DNA from: JBFJVZ01 sp041623895
GTDB lineage: Bacteria; Planctomycetota; Planctomycetia; Pirellulales; Pirellulaceae
NCBI GenBank assembly: GCA_041623895.1
Contig: JBFJVZ010000344.1
Span: 1-8,719 of the forward strand
Length of the DNA stretch: 8,719 nucleotides
Direction: 5' to 3'
In this document: positions 1 to 6,785 of the stretch, piece by piece
How positions within the stretch are numbered: the stretch's first letter is position 1
How the letters are laid out: each line of letters opens with the position of its first letter
Notes under the pieces: generated by a model
The model's input: only the letters and a program-made list of their open reading frames with translations
Told to the model about the DNA's origin: nothing
Database searches by the model: none
Program-made: the position numbers and the translations under genes

Positions 1-100
1 GGGAAGCGCGCGAATGGCCTGCCTTACCGGGGGTGGCGAAGTGCTCGCTTGGAGCTCGCAATTCTGACCCCGGCTTCGTTCTTTAACCGCTTCGCGGTAA
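1..100. repeat. Possible REP/IS200-like element flank at left edge
   Basis: The first 100 bases contain no complete gene. Positions 60-76 read attctgaccccggcttc; the complement (GGGGTCAGAAT) is, from memory, a frequent signature beside REP-associated tyrosine transposases (Y1_Tnp/RAYT) in many bacteria. It is followed at once by a small hairpin, ACCGC (86-90), loop TTC, GCGGT (94-98). One forward frame is open from base 3 to a TAA at 84-86 and could be the end of a truncated coding region running in from the left, but its residues show no recognisable domain. A remnant or the 3' flank of a RAYT-type element is the best guess. The hairpin is seen directly; the element identity is inferred and weak. 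Confidence 0.3.
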
Positions 101-203
101 CAAAATCCATATCACCGACTTTGACAAGCTTTCCCAATCTGGGGCGGGCAACGCCGTAGCGGTTTTTTTGACATCACTCTCAGGCCGTTTAAACGTCCGA
201 CCA

Positions 204-227
204 GCGCACGGCTGATAACCGTGGCGC
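204..227 (+). promoter_or_regulatory. Hairpin in the leader upstream of the sulfatase gene
   Basis: CACGG (207-211) pairs with CCGTG (219-223) around a 7-base loop. The stem can extend by GCG (204-206) with CGC (225-227) if G224 is bulged out. It sits about 70 bases before the chosen start of the sulfatase and has no following T run, so it is not an intrinsic terminator. A TTGACA hexamer occurs at 168-173, but no good -10 box lies 16-18 bases downstream of it, so no promoter is called. The structure may be a leader hairpin or chance; nothing else recognisable was found between 100 and 280. Confidence 0.25.
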
Positions 228-296
228 AGTTTCAGTAGAATCATCACGAAAGCGCGAGCGAGAAATGTGCTTGGTATCTTAAGGTGGAGCATTTTG

Positions 297-1694
297 ATGC
301 ATCGATTGATCTGTAGCTGGATGACGAAACATTTCATTGGCCGCTGGGCGATTGCCATCATTTGCGTTGTTGCCATCAAAGCCAACGCTGCCGAATATCC
401 AAACGTGTTGTTGATCGTCTCGGATGATCAACGCCCCGATACGATCGCTGGGCTGGGCAATTCATTGATCGAAACGCCGGCACTGGATCGCCTGGTTCGT
501 GACGGCACGGTGTTCACGCGGGCCACCTGCGCTAATCCAATTTGTACGCCAAGTCGCGCCGAACTGCTCACTGGCTGCACAGGCATCCGTAATGGCGTGT
601 TCGATTTTGGCCGCACGATTGAGCCGTCCTTGCCGACCTTGCCAGAACCATTTGCAGCAGCCGGCTACGAAACCTGGTACATCGGCAAATGGCACAACAA
701 CGGTCGTCCCGGCTTGCATGGTTACGCGCGAACCAAACGGTTGTACACCGGAGGCGGCGGCAAGTGGTGGAAACCACAAGTCGACTACCGCGGTCACCCG
801 GTGACCGGATACCGCGGTTGGATCTTTCGCGATGAAGACGACCAGCCGCTTCCAGATTTGGGGGTTGGCTTGACTCCCAACATCAGTGCCACGATGGCTG
901 ACGCCGCGATCGAAATCATTGCACACTCGAGTGAGCAGCCGTTCTTGATTCATCTGAACTTCACGGCTCCGCATGATCCGCTGCTGTTGCCGCCCGGGTT
1001 TGAGTCAAAGTACGATCCGGATGAGATACCGCTACCAAAAAACTTTGCTCCCGATCATCCATTCGATCACGGCAACCGCGGCGGACGCGATGAAGTCCTG
1101 TTACCGATTCCGCGAACAGCGGAGTTGGTTCGCGCTGACATCGCTGCCTATTACGCCGTGATCTCTCACATGGATGCCCAAATCGGTCGTATTCTCGCGG
1201 CGCTCGACGAGGCTGAAAAAACAGAACAGACGATCGTTGTGTTTTGCTCCGATCATGGATTGGCCATGGGAAGCCACGGTCTGCGCGGGAAACAAAACAT
1301 GTACGAACACACGATCGGTGTTCCGCTGATTTTCTCCGGACCAACGATTCCTGCGGGCAAACAGGTCAGCGGGCAAGCGTATTTGCGCGACATTTTTCCC
1401 ACCCTCTGTGAATTGTCAGGTTTGGACGTGCCCGATGTTGACGGGCGCAGCCAAGTGCCGGTGATGCAGGGTGAAAAGTCGACGATGTACGAACATGTGA
1501 TCGGTTACTTTCGCGATAGCCAACGGATGATCCGCACCGATCGCTGGAAACTGATCGAATACCCGAAGGTGAATCGTACCCAGTTATTTGATCTGCAAGC
1601 GGATCCTGACGAACTGCAAGATCTATCGACGAATGCAAAGCATCGTGAGACTCGCGACCAGTTAAAGGCTGCGTTGCAAGCGTGGTTGCCATAG
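297..1694 (+). CDS. Secreted formylglycine-dependent sulfatase
   Basis: Type I (alkaline-phosphatase fold) sulfatase of 465 residues that would hydrolyse sulfate esters, probably on sulfated polysaccharide, outside the cytoplasm. Start: ATG at 297 is preceded by GGTGGAG (283-289) seven bases upstream, so the longer GTG start at 267 is not needed. A signal peptide is visible: basic N-terminus, hydrophobic stretch WAIAIICVVAI, likely cleavage ANA|A after residue 31. Active-site elements: metal-binding Asp pair in VSDDQRPD (D43/D44); CTPSR at residues 83-87, where C83 is the residue oxidised to formylglycine; GKWH (K131/H133); APHDP (H226); SDHG (D319/H320) followed by GKQNMYEHTIGVP with K332. 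Length and C-terminal sub-domain are normal and the gene looks intact. The substrate cannot be read from sequence; no sulfatase-maturase (anSME), SusC/D or carbohydrate lyase gene is adjacent. Planctomycetes of the Rhodopirellula group typically carry very many such genes. Confidence 0.95.
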   Translation: MHRLICSWMTKHFIGRWAIAIICVVAIKANAAEYPNVLLIVSDDQRPDTIAGLGNSLIETPALDRLVRDGTVFTRATCANPICTPSRAELLTGCTGIRNGVFDFGRTIEPSLPTLPEPFAAAGYETWYIGKWHNNGRPGLHGYARTKRLYTGGGGKWWKPQVDYRGHPVTGYRGWIFRDEDDQPLPDLGVGLTPNISATMADAAIEIIAHSSEQPFLIHLNFTAPHDPLLLPPGFESKYDPDEIPLPKNFAPDHPFDHGNRGGRDEVLLPIPRTAELVRADIAAYYAVISHMDAQIGRILAALDEAEKTEQTIVVFCSDHGLAMGSHGLRGKQNMYEHTIGVPLIFSGPTIPAGKQVSGQAYLRDIFPTLCELSGLDVPDVDGRSQVPVMQGEKSTMYEHVIGYFRDSQRMIRTDRWKLIEYPKVNRTQLFDLQADPDELQDLSTNAKHRETRDQLKAALQAWLP

Positions 1695-1697
1695 TCG

Positions 1698-1794
1698 CCG
1701 AACTCTCCGAGTTCGGTAACACCCATACGAGAGAATTCGCCGACGAGTCGTCCGACTCCGAGTCGGATCCCAGGCAATTGAATTCGGAGAATTC
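1698..1794. repeat. Cluster of small perfect palindromes after the sulfatase gene
   Basis: Three palindromic units are packed in about 100 bases. (1) CCGAACTC (1698-1705), loop TCC, GAGTTCGG (1709-1716), beginning four bases after the sulfatase stop. (2) TCCGACTC (1751-1758), C, GAGTCGGA (1760-1767), a perfect 17-base palindrome with odd centre. (3) GAATTC (1780-1785), GGA, GAATTC (1789-1794); another GAATTC lies at 1733-1738. None is followed by a T run, so a classic intrinsic terminator is unlikely, although unit 1 is well placed to protect the sulfatase mRNA 3' end. Similar GAATTCGGCGAATTC-like intergenic sequences are, from memory, frequent in Rhodopirellula genomes. The palindromes are seen directly; membership of a dispersed repeat family is inferred. 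The rest of 1695-1967 shows nothing recognisable. Confidence 0.55.
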
Positions 1795-1967
1795 GACGAC
1801 GAAGATACGCATATTCGGCACAACCGGCAGCGGCAAGATGAATATTTTTCGCTGTTAATCCCCAATCCTCCCGATTTCATCCCCGCCGGGACTTCAACAG
1901 GCCAGATTTCTGCTGGGCGCGAGTCTTGTCTCAATCCGCGCGACGAATCCTCCACTTGATCCTCAGC

Positions 1968-2807
1968 ATGTCTTCTGAACCAGTCTCCTCTGACTCGGCA
2001 TTTGCTGAGTCAAAGAAATCGACGGCAAAGGGAACACCGTCCTCCGAGCCCCTTATCCAGCGGATCGAGCAATCGCTTGATCTGCTTACCGCGGCGACAG
2101 CCGCCGCCAGCGAGCCGTGTGCGTGTCCCGATATCACGATCATCGTGCCCGTGTTTAACGAGGCTTCGACGCTGCCAAGGGTGCTGGAGCGAATCGAGCA
2201 GGTGATGCCGCCGTCAACCGAGGTGATCGTGGTTGATGATGGCAGCAGCGATGGAACGACACAGTGGCTGCAGTCAAAAGCCGCCGGCAAGAATCGAAAA
2301 ATCTTTTGCCGTCGACGCAATCACGGCAAAGGTTCGGCGGTGCGTTTGGGGATTCGTCACAGTCGCGGCAGGGTAGTCGCGATTCAAGACGCCGACATGG
2401 AATACGATCCTGCAAACTTGCTTGCTGCGATCACGCCAATTCTGGAAGGAAACGCCAGTGTCGTTTACGGATCCCGCTACTTAAACGGGCACGCCGATCC
2501 ATCGCGATTGCATCGATTTGGAAACTGGATGCTGACGGCGCTCAGCAATCTGCTAACCGGTCTGAAATTGACTGACATGGAAACATGTCACAAAGCGTTT
2601 CGAGGCGACTTGATTCGATCGATTCGGTTGCGCGAATGCCGCTTCGGTTTTGAGCCCGAGATCACCGCCAAAATTGCGGCTCGCGGTGTGCAGGTGAAAG
2701 AAACCGCGACTGCGTACGATTCTCGCGGCTACGACGAAGGCAAAAAAATCGGCTGGCGAGACGCGGTCGCAGCACTGGTTTGCATGTGGAAGTACCGCCG
2801 CGGATAA
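1968..2807 (+). CDS. Family 2 glycosyltransferase (polyprenyl-phosphate sugar synthase type)
   Basis: Cytoplasmic or membrane-associated GT-A fold glycosyltransferase, 279 residues from ATG 1968; a TTG at 1926 would add 14 residues. Neither start has a convincing Shine-Dalgarno site, so the start is uncertain. Residues 1-54 are a Ser/Ala-rich, low-complexity extension without homology that I recognise. The GT2 domain then shows ITIIVPVFNEA (about 56-66), VIVVDDGSSDGT (86-97), RNHGKGSAVRLG (117-128, nucleotide-sugar region), the metal-binding DAD (131-133), VVYGSRYL (165-172) and the diagnostic LTDMETCHKAF (191-201), and ends with KKIGWRDAVAAL (259-270). This pattern is that of DPM1-like enzymes that transfer a sugar from a nucleotide donor to dolichyl/undecaprenyl phosphate. 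No C-terminal transmembrane helices are present, so it lacks the GtrB/ArnC-type anchor. The acceptor and sugar are unknown. It converges on the LURP-one gene with a 6-bp gap. Confidence 0.93.
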   Translation: MSSEPVSSDSAFAESKKSTAKGTPSSEPLIQRIEQSLDLLTAATAAASEPCACPDITIIVPVFNEASTLPRVLERIEQVMPPSTEVIVVDDGSSDGTTQWLQSKAAGKNRKIFCRRRNHGKGSAVRLGIRHSRGRVVAIQDADMEYDPANLLAAITPILEGNASVVYGSRYLNGHADPSRLHRFGNWMLTALSNLLTGLKLTDMETCHKAFRGDLIRSIRLRECRFGFEPEITAKIAARGVQVKETATAYDSRGYDEGKKIGWRDAVAALVCMWKYRRG

Positions 2808-2813
2808 GGTGAT

Positions 2814-3314
2814 TCAATCGCTGCTGGACGAACTGCCCGATTCATCGTGCAACACCTGGTCGATGACGATGCAGGCGCAGAGAATGGCGATATCGTTTTC
2901 TCCATCAACCACCTCGACACCGTAGCTGTCGGTCCAAGACCAGAATTTCTTGCTGACCGTTGCCACTGTCCGGCTCTGTCTCTGGAAGGTGAATTCGTGA
3001 GCCCAGAAAGATCCGTCGATGGTGTAGTCGTTAGGTCCGGGAACATCCAGGGTGAACTTCTTGTTAAGCCAAGTCCATTCCTTAATCACTTCGGCAAACA
3101 CAGCACCATCGATGATGATTTGGTATCTCGGTTTCCAAGACAATAGCTTCTGGCTGATAAAAGCAAGTTCATTACGATCGGCGTCCTGAAAGGAAAGCTT
3201 GTCGCCCCACGAAAACGCCTTGCCGTCAACGTAGTACATCAACTGCTCATTGGCATCGGTGATGGCAAAGTCGTTGCCCCAAGACCAAAATTTTTCTTTG
3301 ATTCGATAGATCAT
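2814..3314 (-). CDS. LURP-one-related (LOR/YxjI) family protein
   Basis: A 166-residue protein of the LURP-one-related family (LOR, YxjI; Tubby/scramblase-like beta-barrel fold). Evidence is the family's repeating beta pattern: KFWSWGNDFAITDAN near residues 8-22, GKAFSWGDKLSFQDAD near 31-46, ELAFISQKLLSWKPRYQI near 49-66, then FAEVIKEWTWLNKKFTL, YTIDGSFWAHEFTF, and the closing FWSWTDSYGVEV with IDQVLHDE near the end. Length is typical for bacterial members, whose biochemical role is not established; the related Tubby and scramblase proteins bind phospholipid. It ends in a short Ser/Asp tail. No signal peptide or membrane segment is visible, so it should be cytosolic. The ATG at 3314 has no good Shine-Dalgarno site but matches the usual family N-terminus. 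It diverges from the photolyase fusion across 271 bp and converges with the glycosyltransferase; no functional link to either is evident. Confidence 0.88.
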   Translation of the reverse strand: MIYRIKEKFWSWGNDFAITDANEQLMYYVDGKAFSWGDKLSFQDADRNELAFISQKLLSWKPRYQIIIDGAVFAEVIKEWTWLNKKFTLDVPGPNDYTIDGSFWAHEFTFQRQSRTVATVSKKFWSWTDSYGVEVVDGENDIAILCACIVIDQVLHDESGSSSSSD

Positions 3315-3585
3315 GGTTTTCGCTGACTCGGCAGGTGGGCGTTATTTTAGACGGTCCGGCGCAAGCCACATCGCTTCCCCGTGGGCAACGTGAATGTTGC
3401 GGTTGTCGTCAAGCTCGGTTGACACACGATGATAAAGAATCAGTGCGTTCCCTAACACGTCGGTCGCGATTTTTGTACGAACCATTTTCCCAGCAGAAAT
3501 AGAAATGCCCTATCTTGCGTCTTATTCCGGCTCCAGCCATGCAACGAATCGGAACTGTGTCTAACCTGCCTGCCGTGCTCGGACC
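3315..3585. other. Divergent intergenic region upstream of the photolyase operon
   Basis: This 271-bp stretch separates the divergently read LOR gene and photolyase fusion and must hold both promoters. A perfect TTGACA lies at 3419-3424 (+) but no matching -10 hexamer is found 16-18 bases downstream (GATAAA at 3431 is too close). A weaker TTGTAC at 3473-3478 is followed by A-rich sequence at about 3496-3505. I could not find a clear inverted repeat that would mark a MerR/LitR-type light-regulator site. A 16-codon ORF (ATG 3539, TGA 3587-3589) overlaps the photolyase start codon as ATGA; it lacks a Shine-Dalgarno site. No RNA gene is recognised. Confidence 0.4.
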
Positions 3586-6045
3586 ATGAAGTTGATCGCT
3601 GAGTTGTTGACATCGCTGCCCCCCGGCTTACGGGAGCGTACTCGAGTTCTGGGTAGCAAGCCGCTGCCTGATGATGCAGAGTTCGTCTTGTATTGGATGC
3701 GGACTGCTGTTCGTGTCGAGGAAAACCAGGCGCTGAATGCAGCCATTCATCTTTCCAATCAGTTGAAGCTTCCCTTGCTGGTCTATCACGGCTTGTCTGA
3801 ACGATACCCCTATGCCTCGGATCGACATCATACATTCATTTTGCAGGGCGCCCGTGATGTGCAAGCCGAGTTCGCGAGCCGAAACGTTGTTTATGCGTTT
3901 CATCTCGAGCGTTCGGATAATCGCGGCCCCCACCTGAAGATGCTGGCTCAACGTTCTGCATTGATTGTCACTGAGGAGATGCCGGTAGAACCGTTGCGAA
4001 GCTGGACATCCGCGCTTGGCCGCGTTTCAGGCCGTAGCGTCGTGTCGGTGGATACTGCTTGTGTAGTGCCGATGCAGTTGCCCGGAAAAAGTTTCCAGCG
4101 TGCTTTCTCTTTTAGAGATGCAACGAAGAAGTTATTTCACGATCGCATCACGGCTCGTGCCCTGGATATCACGCCCCAAGTTGAAATTGACCGGCACATC
4201 GATTTACCCTTCTCGCCGATCGATTTACAGAACGCTGATATCGACGCTCTGCTTGGTGATTGTGCAATCGACCATTCGATCGGGCCCGTTCCGCACACGG
4301 TCGGAGGATCGATTGCCGGCTACGCACGGTGGAGCAAGTTCAAAGCGGATGGTCTGGCACGCTACGAATCTCGACGCAACAACGCCTTGGTCGACGGAGT
4401 CAGCCGCATGTCTGCTTACCTGCATTACGGAATGGTCTCGCCGATGCGGATCGCGCGGGAAGCGGCGGCCGAGAACAATCAGGGTGCTGAAAAATACTTG
4501 GACGAACTGCTGTTCTGGCGAGAACTTGCTTACAACTTTTGCTTTTACCGACCTGATCACGGGCGTCTTTCGGCGTTGCCCGACTGGGCGAACAAGACGT
4601 TGTCGGAGCATCAGACCGACACGCGACCTGACGTGCTGTCTTGGGAAACCATGGCGCGCGGTCGATCGGGCGATCTGCTTTGGGATGCGGCGCAGTCGTC
4701 CCTTTTGATCCACGGTGAACTGCACAACAACGTGCGAATGACTTGGGGTAAAGCCATTCTAACATGGACATCTGACGCCAAGGCCGCGCTGGCGCGAATC
4801 ATCGACCTGAACCATCGGTACGCTTTGGACGGCCGTGATCCCGCGTCGTATGGAGGGATTCTTTGGTGCTTAGGCTTGTTCGATCGGCCTTTTTCCCCAC
4901 CGCGTCCAATTCTTGGAACCGTCCGCGATCGTTCAACCCAGCAGCACGCAAAGCGACTGGACCCGAAGGCGTATTTTCGCAAAGCCACTCGTCCGTTGTA
5001 CAAACCGCGCATTCAGGTCGCTGTTATTGGCGCAGGAATCTCCGGCCTGGCTTGTGCCCGCACTTTGGCGGACCACGGTTTCGATGTCAGCGTCTTTGAA
5101 AAAAGCCGTGGTGTGGGCGGCCGCATGTCGACGCGACACGTTGCGCAGGAGCTAAGCTTCGATCACGGTGCTCAGTACTTCACCGCACGTGACAAACGCT
5201 TCCAACGTTACCTCTGTTCATGGATCCAAGATGGGCTTGTTCAGCCCTGGCGAGGGCGAATTGTCGCGCTGGAGAAAGGTTCGATCAAACAGCACAAACG
5301 CGGCACCAACCGCTACGTCGCAGTGCCCGGCATGAACGCAATCGGCAAACATTTGGCCAAAGATCTGAAGCTGAAATTTGAGACCCAAGTTGCTCCGCTG
5401 CAACGCTCGCAAGGCCGCTGGAAGGTCCACTGTGATGATGGCACCGCATTAGGAGAGTTTGATTTCGCCATTACAGCTGTCCCCGCCGGGCAAGCCGCGA
5501 AGTTGCTGGCGGCAACCCCGGAACTCGCTGAGCAAGCTGGCAACACGTTGATGAACGGATGTTGGGCTGTGATGTTGGCATTCTCGCAAACGCTGAACCT
5601 GGAATTTGACGGAGCTTTCGTGCACGGATCCCCACTTTCGTGGATTTCGCGGAACAGCAGTAAGCCTGGTCGTACGGACAAGCTGGAATCGTGGGTCTTG
5701 CACGCTTCGTCCGATTGGACTGCAGAGCACATCGACGAAACGCCCGATACCATCGCGGAGCTGCTGATCGATGAATTTTGGAAGTCGGTTGGACAAGCAC
5801 GCACGCCTTCGTTGCATCAATCAGCCCATCGTTGGCGGTTTGCGTTACCGCCCAATCCGCTATCGGACGACTGTTTGTTTGACCGTCAGTTGAAAATCGG
5901 GGCGTGCGGCGATTGGTGTGGTGGACCGCGGGTGGAGGGAGCCTTTTTAAGCGGGATGGCAGTCGCCGGACGAGTCCTGGGGCTCGCCAACGCGATAAAG
6001 TCTCCTGCGGACAGCGAAGTTGATCGCCAGCTTCCTCTTTTTTGA
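3586..6045 (+). CDS. Class II-type CPD photolyase fused to a renalase-like FAD oxidoreductase
   Basis: An 819-residue two-enzyme fusion. Residues about 30-170 form the photolyase N-terminal (antenna) domain with the class II start FVLYWMRTAVRVEENQAL. Residues about 240-445 form the FAD-binding helical domain: LVDGVSRMSAYLHYGMVSP, FWRELAYNF, LPDWANKTL, LLWDAAQ, LHNNVRMTWGKAILTW and YALDGRDPASYGGILW. Trp residues W366, W387 and W394 have the 21 and 7 residue spacing of the class II electron-transfer triad (W360/W381/W388 in the Methanosarcina mazei enzyme), so light-driven repair of cyclobutane dimers is expected. After a linker (about 446-474), residues 475-805 are a complete renalase-like module: dinucleotide motif VIGAGISGLACA, FEKSRGVGGRMSTR, FDHGAQYFT, and C-terminal GDWCGGPRVEGAFLSG. 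Bacterial renalases oxidise the isomeric 2- and 6-dihydro-NAD(P) to NAD(P)+. The frame is continuous and no Met start lies at the module boundary, so it is a real fusion, not two genes. No strong Shine-Dalgarno site is present; an SDR gene follows 21 bp later. Confidence 0.92.
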   Translation: MKLIAELLTSLPPGLRERTRVLGSKPLPDDAEFVLYWMRTAVRVEENQALNAAIHLSNQLKLPLLVYHGLSERYPYASDRHHTFILQGARDVQAEFASRNVVYAFHLERSDNRGPHLKMLAQRSALIVTEEMPVEPLRSWTSALGRVSGRSVVSVDTACVVPMQLPGKSFQRAFSFRDATKKLFHDRITARALDITPQVEIDRHIDLPFSPIDLQNADIDALLGDCAIDHSIGPVPHTVGGSIAGYARWSKFKADGLARYESRRNNALVDGVSRMSAYLHYGMVSPMRIAREAAAENNQGAEKYLDELLFWRELAYNFCFYRPDHGRLSALPDWANKTLSEHQTDTRPDVLSWETMARGRSGDLLWDAAQSSLLIHGELHNNVRMTWGKAILTWTSDAKAALARIIDLNHRYALDGRDPASYGGILWCLGLFDRPFSPPRPILGTVRDRSTQQHAKRLDPKAYFRKATRPLYKPRIQVAVIGAGISGLACARTLADHGFDVSVFEKSRGVGGRMSTRHVAQELSFDHGAQYFTARDKRFQRYLCSWIQDGLVQPWRGRIVALEKGSIKQHKRGTNRYVAVPGMNAIGKHLAKDLKLKFETQVAPLQRSQGRWKVHCDDGTALGEFDFAITAVPAGQAAKLLAATPELAEQAGNTLMNGCWAVMLAFSQTLNLEFDGAFVHGSPLSWISRNSSKPGRTDKLESWVLHASSDWTAEHIDETPDTIAELLIDEFWKSVGQARTPSLHQSAHRWRFALPPNPLSDDCLFDRQLKIGACGDWCGGPRVEGAFLSGMAVAGRVLGLANAIKSPADSEVDRQLPLF

Positions 6046-6066
6046 TTCTCCAATCGGTTCTTCTTG

Positions 6067-6771
6067 ATGTCTGAACAAAACTACGTGATCATCGGCGGAA
6101 GCCACGGAATTGGCTTGGGGATCGTCAAGCGTCTGGTCGCGCGGGGAGCCGCAGTCACGGTGGTCTCTCGCACAAACGATGACTTAGCAAAACTTCCGGG
6201 GGTCGTTCACGTGCGGGCCGATGTGACGGTTGACCAGATCGCTCCAGATCAACTTCCGGAGTCGATCCACGGACTCGCCTATTGCCCCGGCTCGATCAAC
6301 TTGGGGCCGGTCCGAGGTCTGAAGCCGGCGGCCATGATTGAGGATTTTGAGCTGAATGTTGTCGGTGCGGTCAAGTGTCTGCAAGCGTCATTGACGGCAA
6401 TGAAAAAAGCGGATTACGCTGCCATGGTGATGTTCAGTACCGTCGCCGTTGCGCAGGGGCTACCCATGCATGCATCCGTTGCAGCAGCCAAGGGCGCTGT
6501 CGAAGGATTGACTCGATCGCTTGCCGCCGAACTGGCACCCAAGATCCGTGTCAATTGCGTAGCGCCGGCATTGACCGCGACACCGTTAGCAGAGCGATTC
6601 ACATCGAACCAGCAAAAACGCGCGGCACTAGCGGAAAAATATCCGCTGAAAAGAATTGGAGAGGTCGACGATATTGCTGCGGTCGCAGAATTTTTGCTGA
6701 CCGAGAATTCCGGCTGGATCACCGGCCAGGTGATCGGCGTTGACGGAGGCATGTCAACGCTTCGAGTGTGA
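6067..6771 (+). CDS. SDR-family protein lacking the catalytic tyrosine
   Basis: A 234-residue short-chain dehydrogenase/reductase with a full-length Rossmann fold: cofactor motif VIIGGSHGIGLGI (residues 7-19), AYCPG (71-75) in place of the usual NNAG, N97 in NVVGA, S124 in MFSTVAVAQG, K142 in AAAKGAVEGLTRSLAAELAP, RVNCVAPALTATPL (161-174) and the C-terminal WITGQVIGVDGGMS. The Tyr of the YxxxK active-site signature, four residues before K142, is Val138 here, so ordinary SDR proton relay is doubtful; from memory a subfamily with this HAS(V/I)AAAKGA sequence exists, so this is probably not a random mutation. ATG 6067 was chosen over the TTG at 6064. The 21-bp gap after the photolyase-renalase stop indicates one transcript. 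SDR genes also accompany photolyase and renalase-like genes in the light-induced phr operons of proteobacteria, as far as I recall, which supports a joint role. The substrate is unknown; it may be a cofactor-binding or sensory protein. Confidence 0.92.
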   Translation: MSEQNYVIIGGSHGIGLGIVKRLVARGAAVTVVSRTNDDLAKLPGVVHVRADVTVDQIAPDQLPESIHGLAYCPGSINLGPVRGLKPAAMIEDFELNVVGAVKCLQASLTAMKKADYAAMVMFSTVAVAQGLPMHASVAAAKGAVEGLTRSLAAELAPKIRVNCVAPALTATPLAERFTSNQQKRAALAEKYPLKRIGEVDDIAAVAEFLLTENSGWITGQVIGVDGGMSTLRV

Positions 6772-6785
6772 AGCAGCGTCTTGAA

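Noticed and set aside
163..196. T7 run followed by TTGACA (168-173) as terminator or promoter
   Set aside because: No stable GC stem precedes the T run, and no -10 hexamer is found at the right spacing.
267..296. Upstream GTG start for the sulfatase
   Set aside because: The Shine-Dalgarno GGTGGAG at 283-289 lies inside this extension and is ideally spaced for ATG 297, which also gives a better signal peptide.
3419..3440. TTGACA with GATAAA as a photolyase promoter
   Set aside because: The spacing is only 6 bases and no hexamer fits at 16-18 bases, so it is not called as a promoter.
3452..3835. 127-residue reverse-strand open frame across the photolyase start
   Set aside because: It overlaps the well-supported fusion gene, is rich in Arg/Ser/His with no domain pattern, and is a shadow frame.
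5000..5040. Two separate genes (photolyase and oxidoreductase) joined by sequencing error
   Set aside because: The frame is continuous, the linker reads as normal protein, and there is no start codon with a ribosome site at the renalase boundary.
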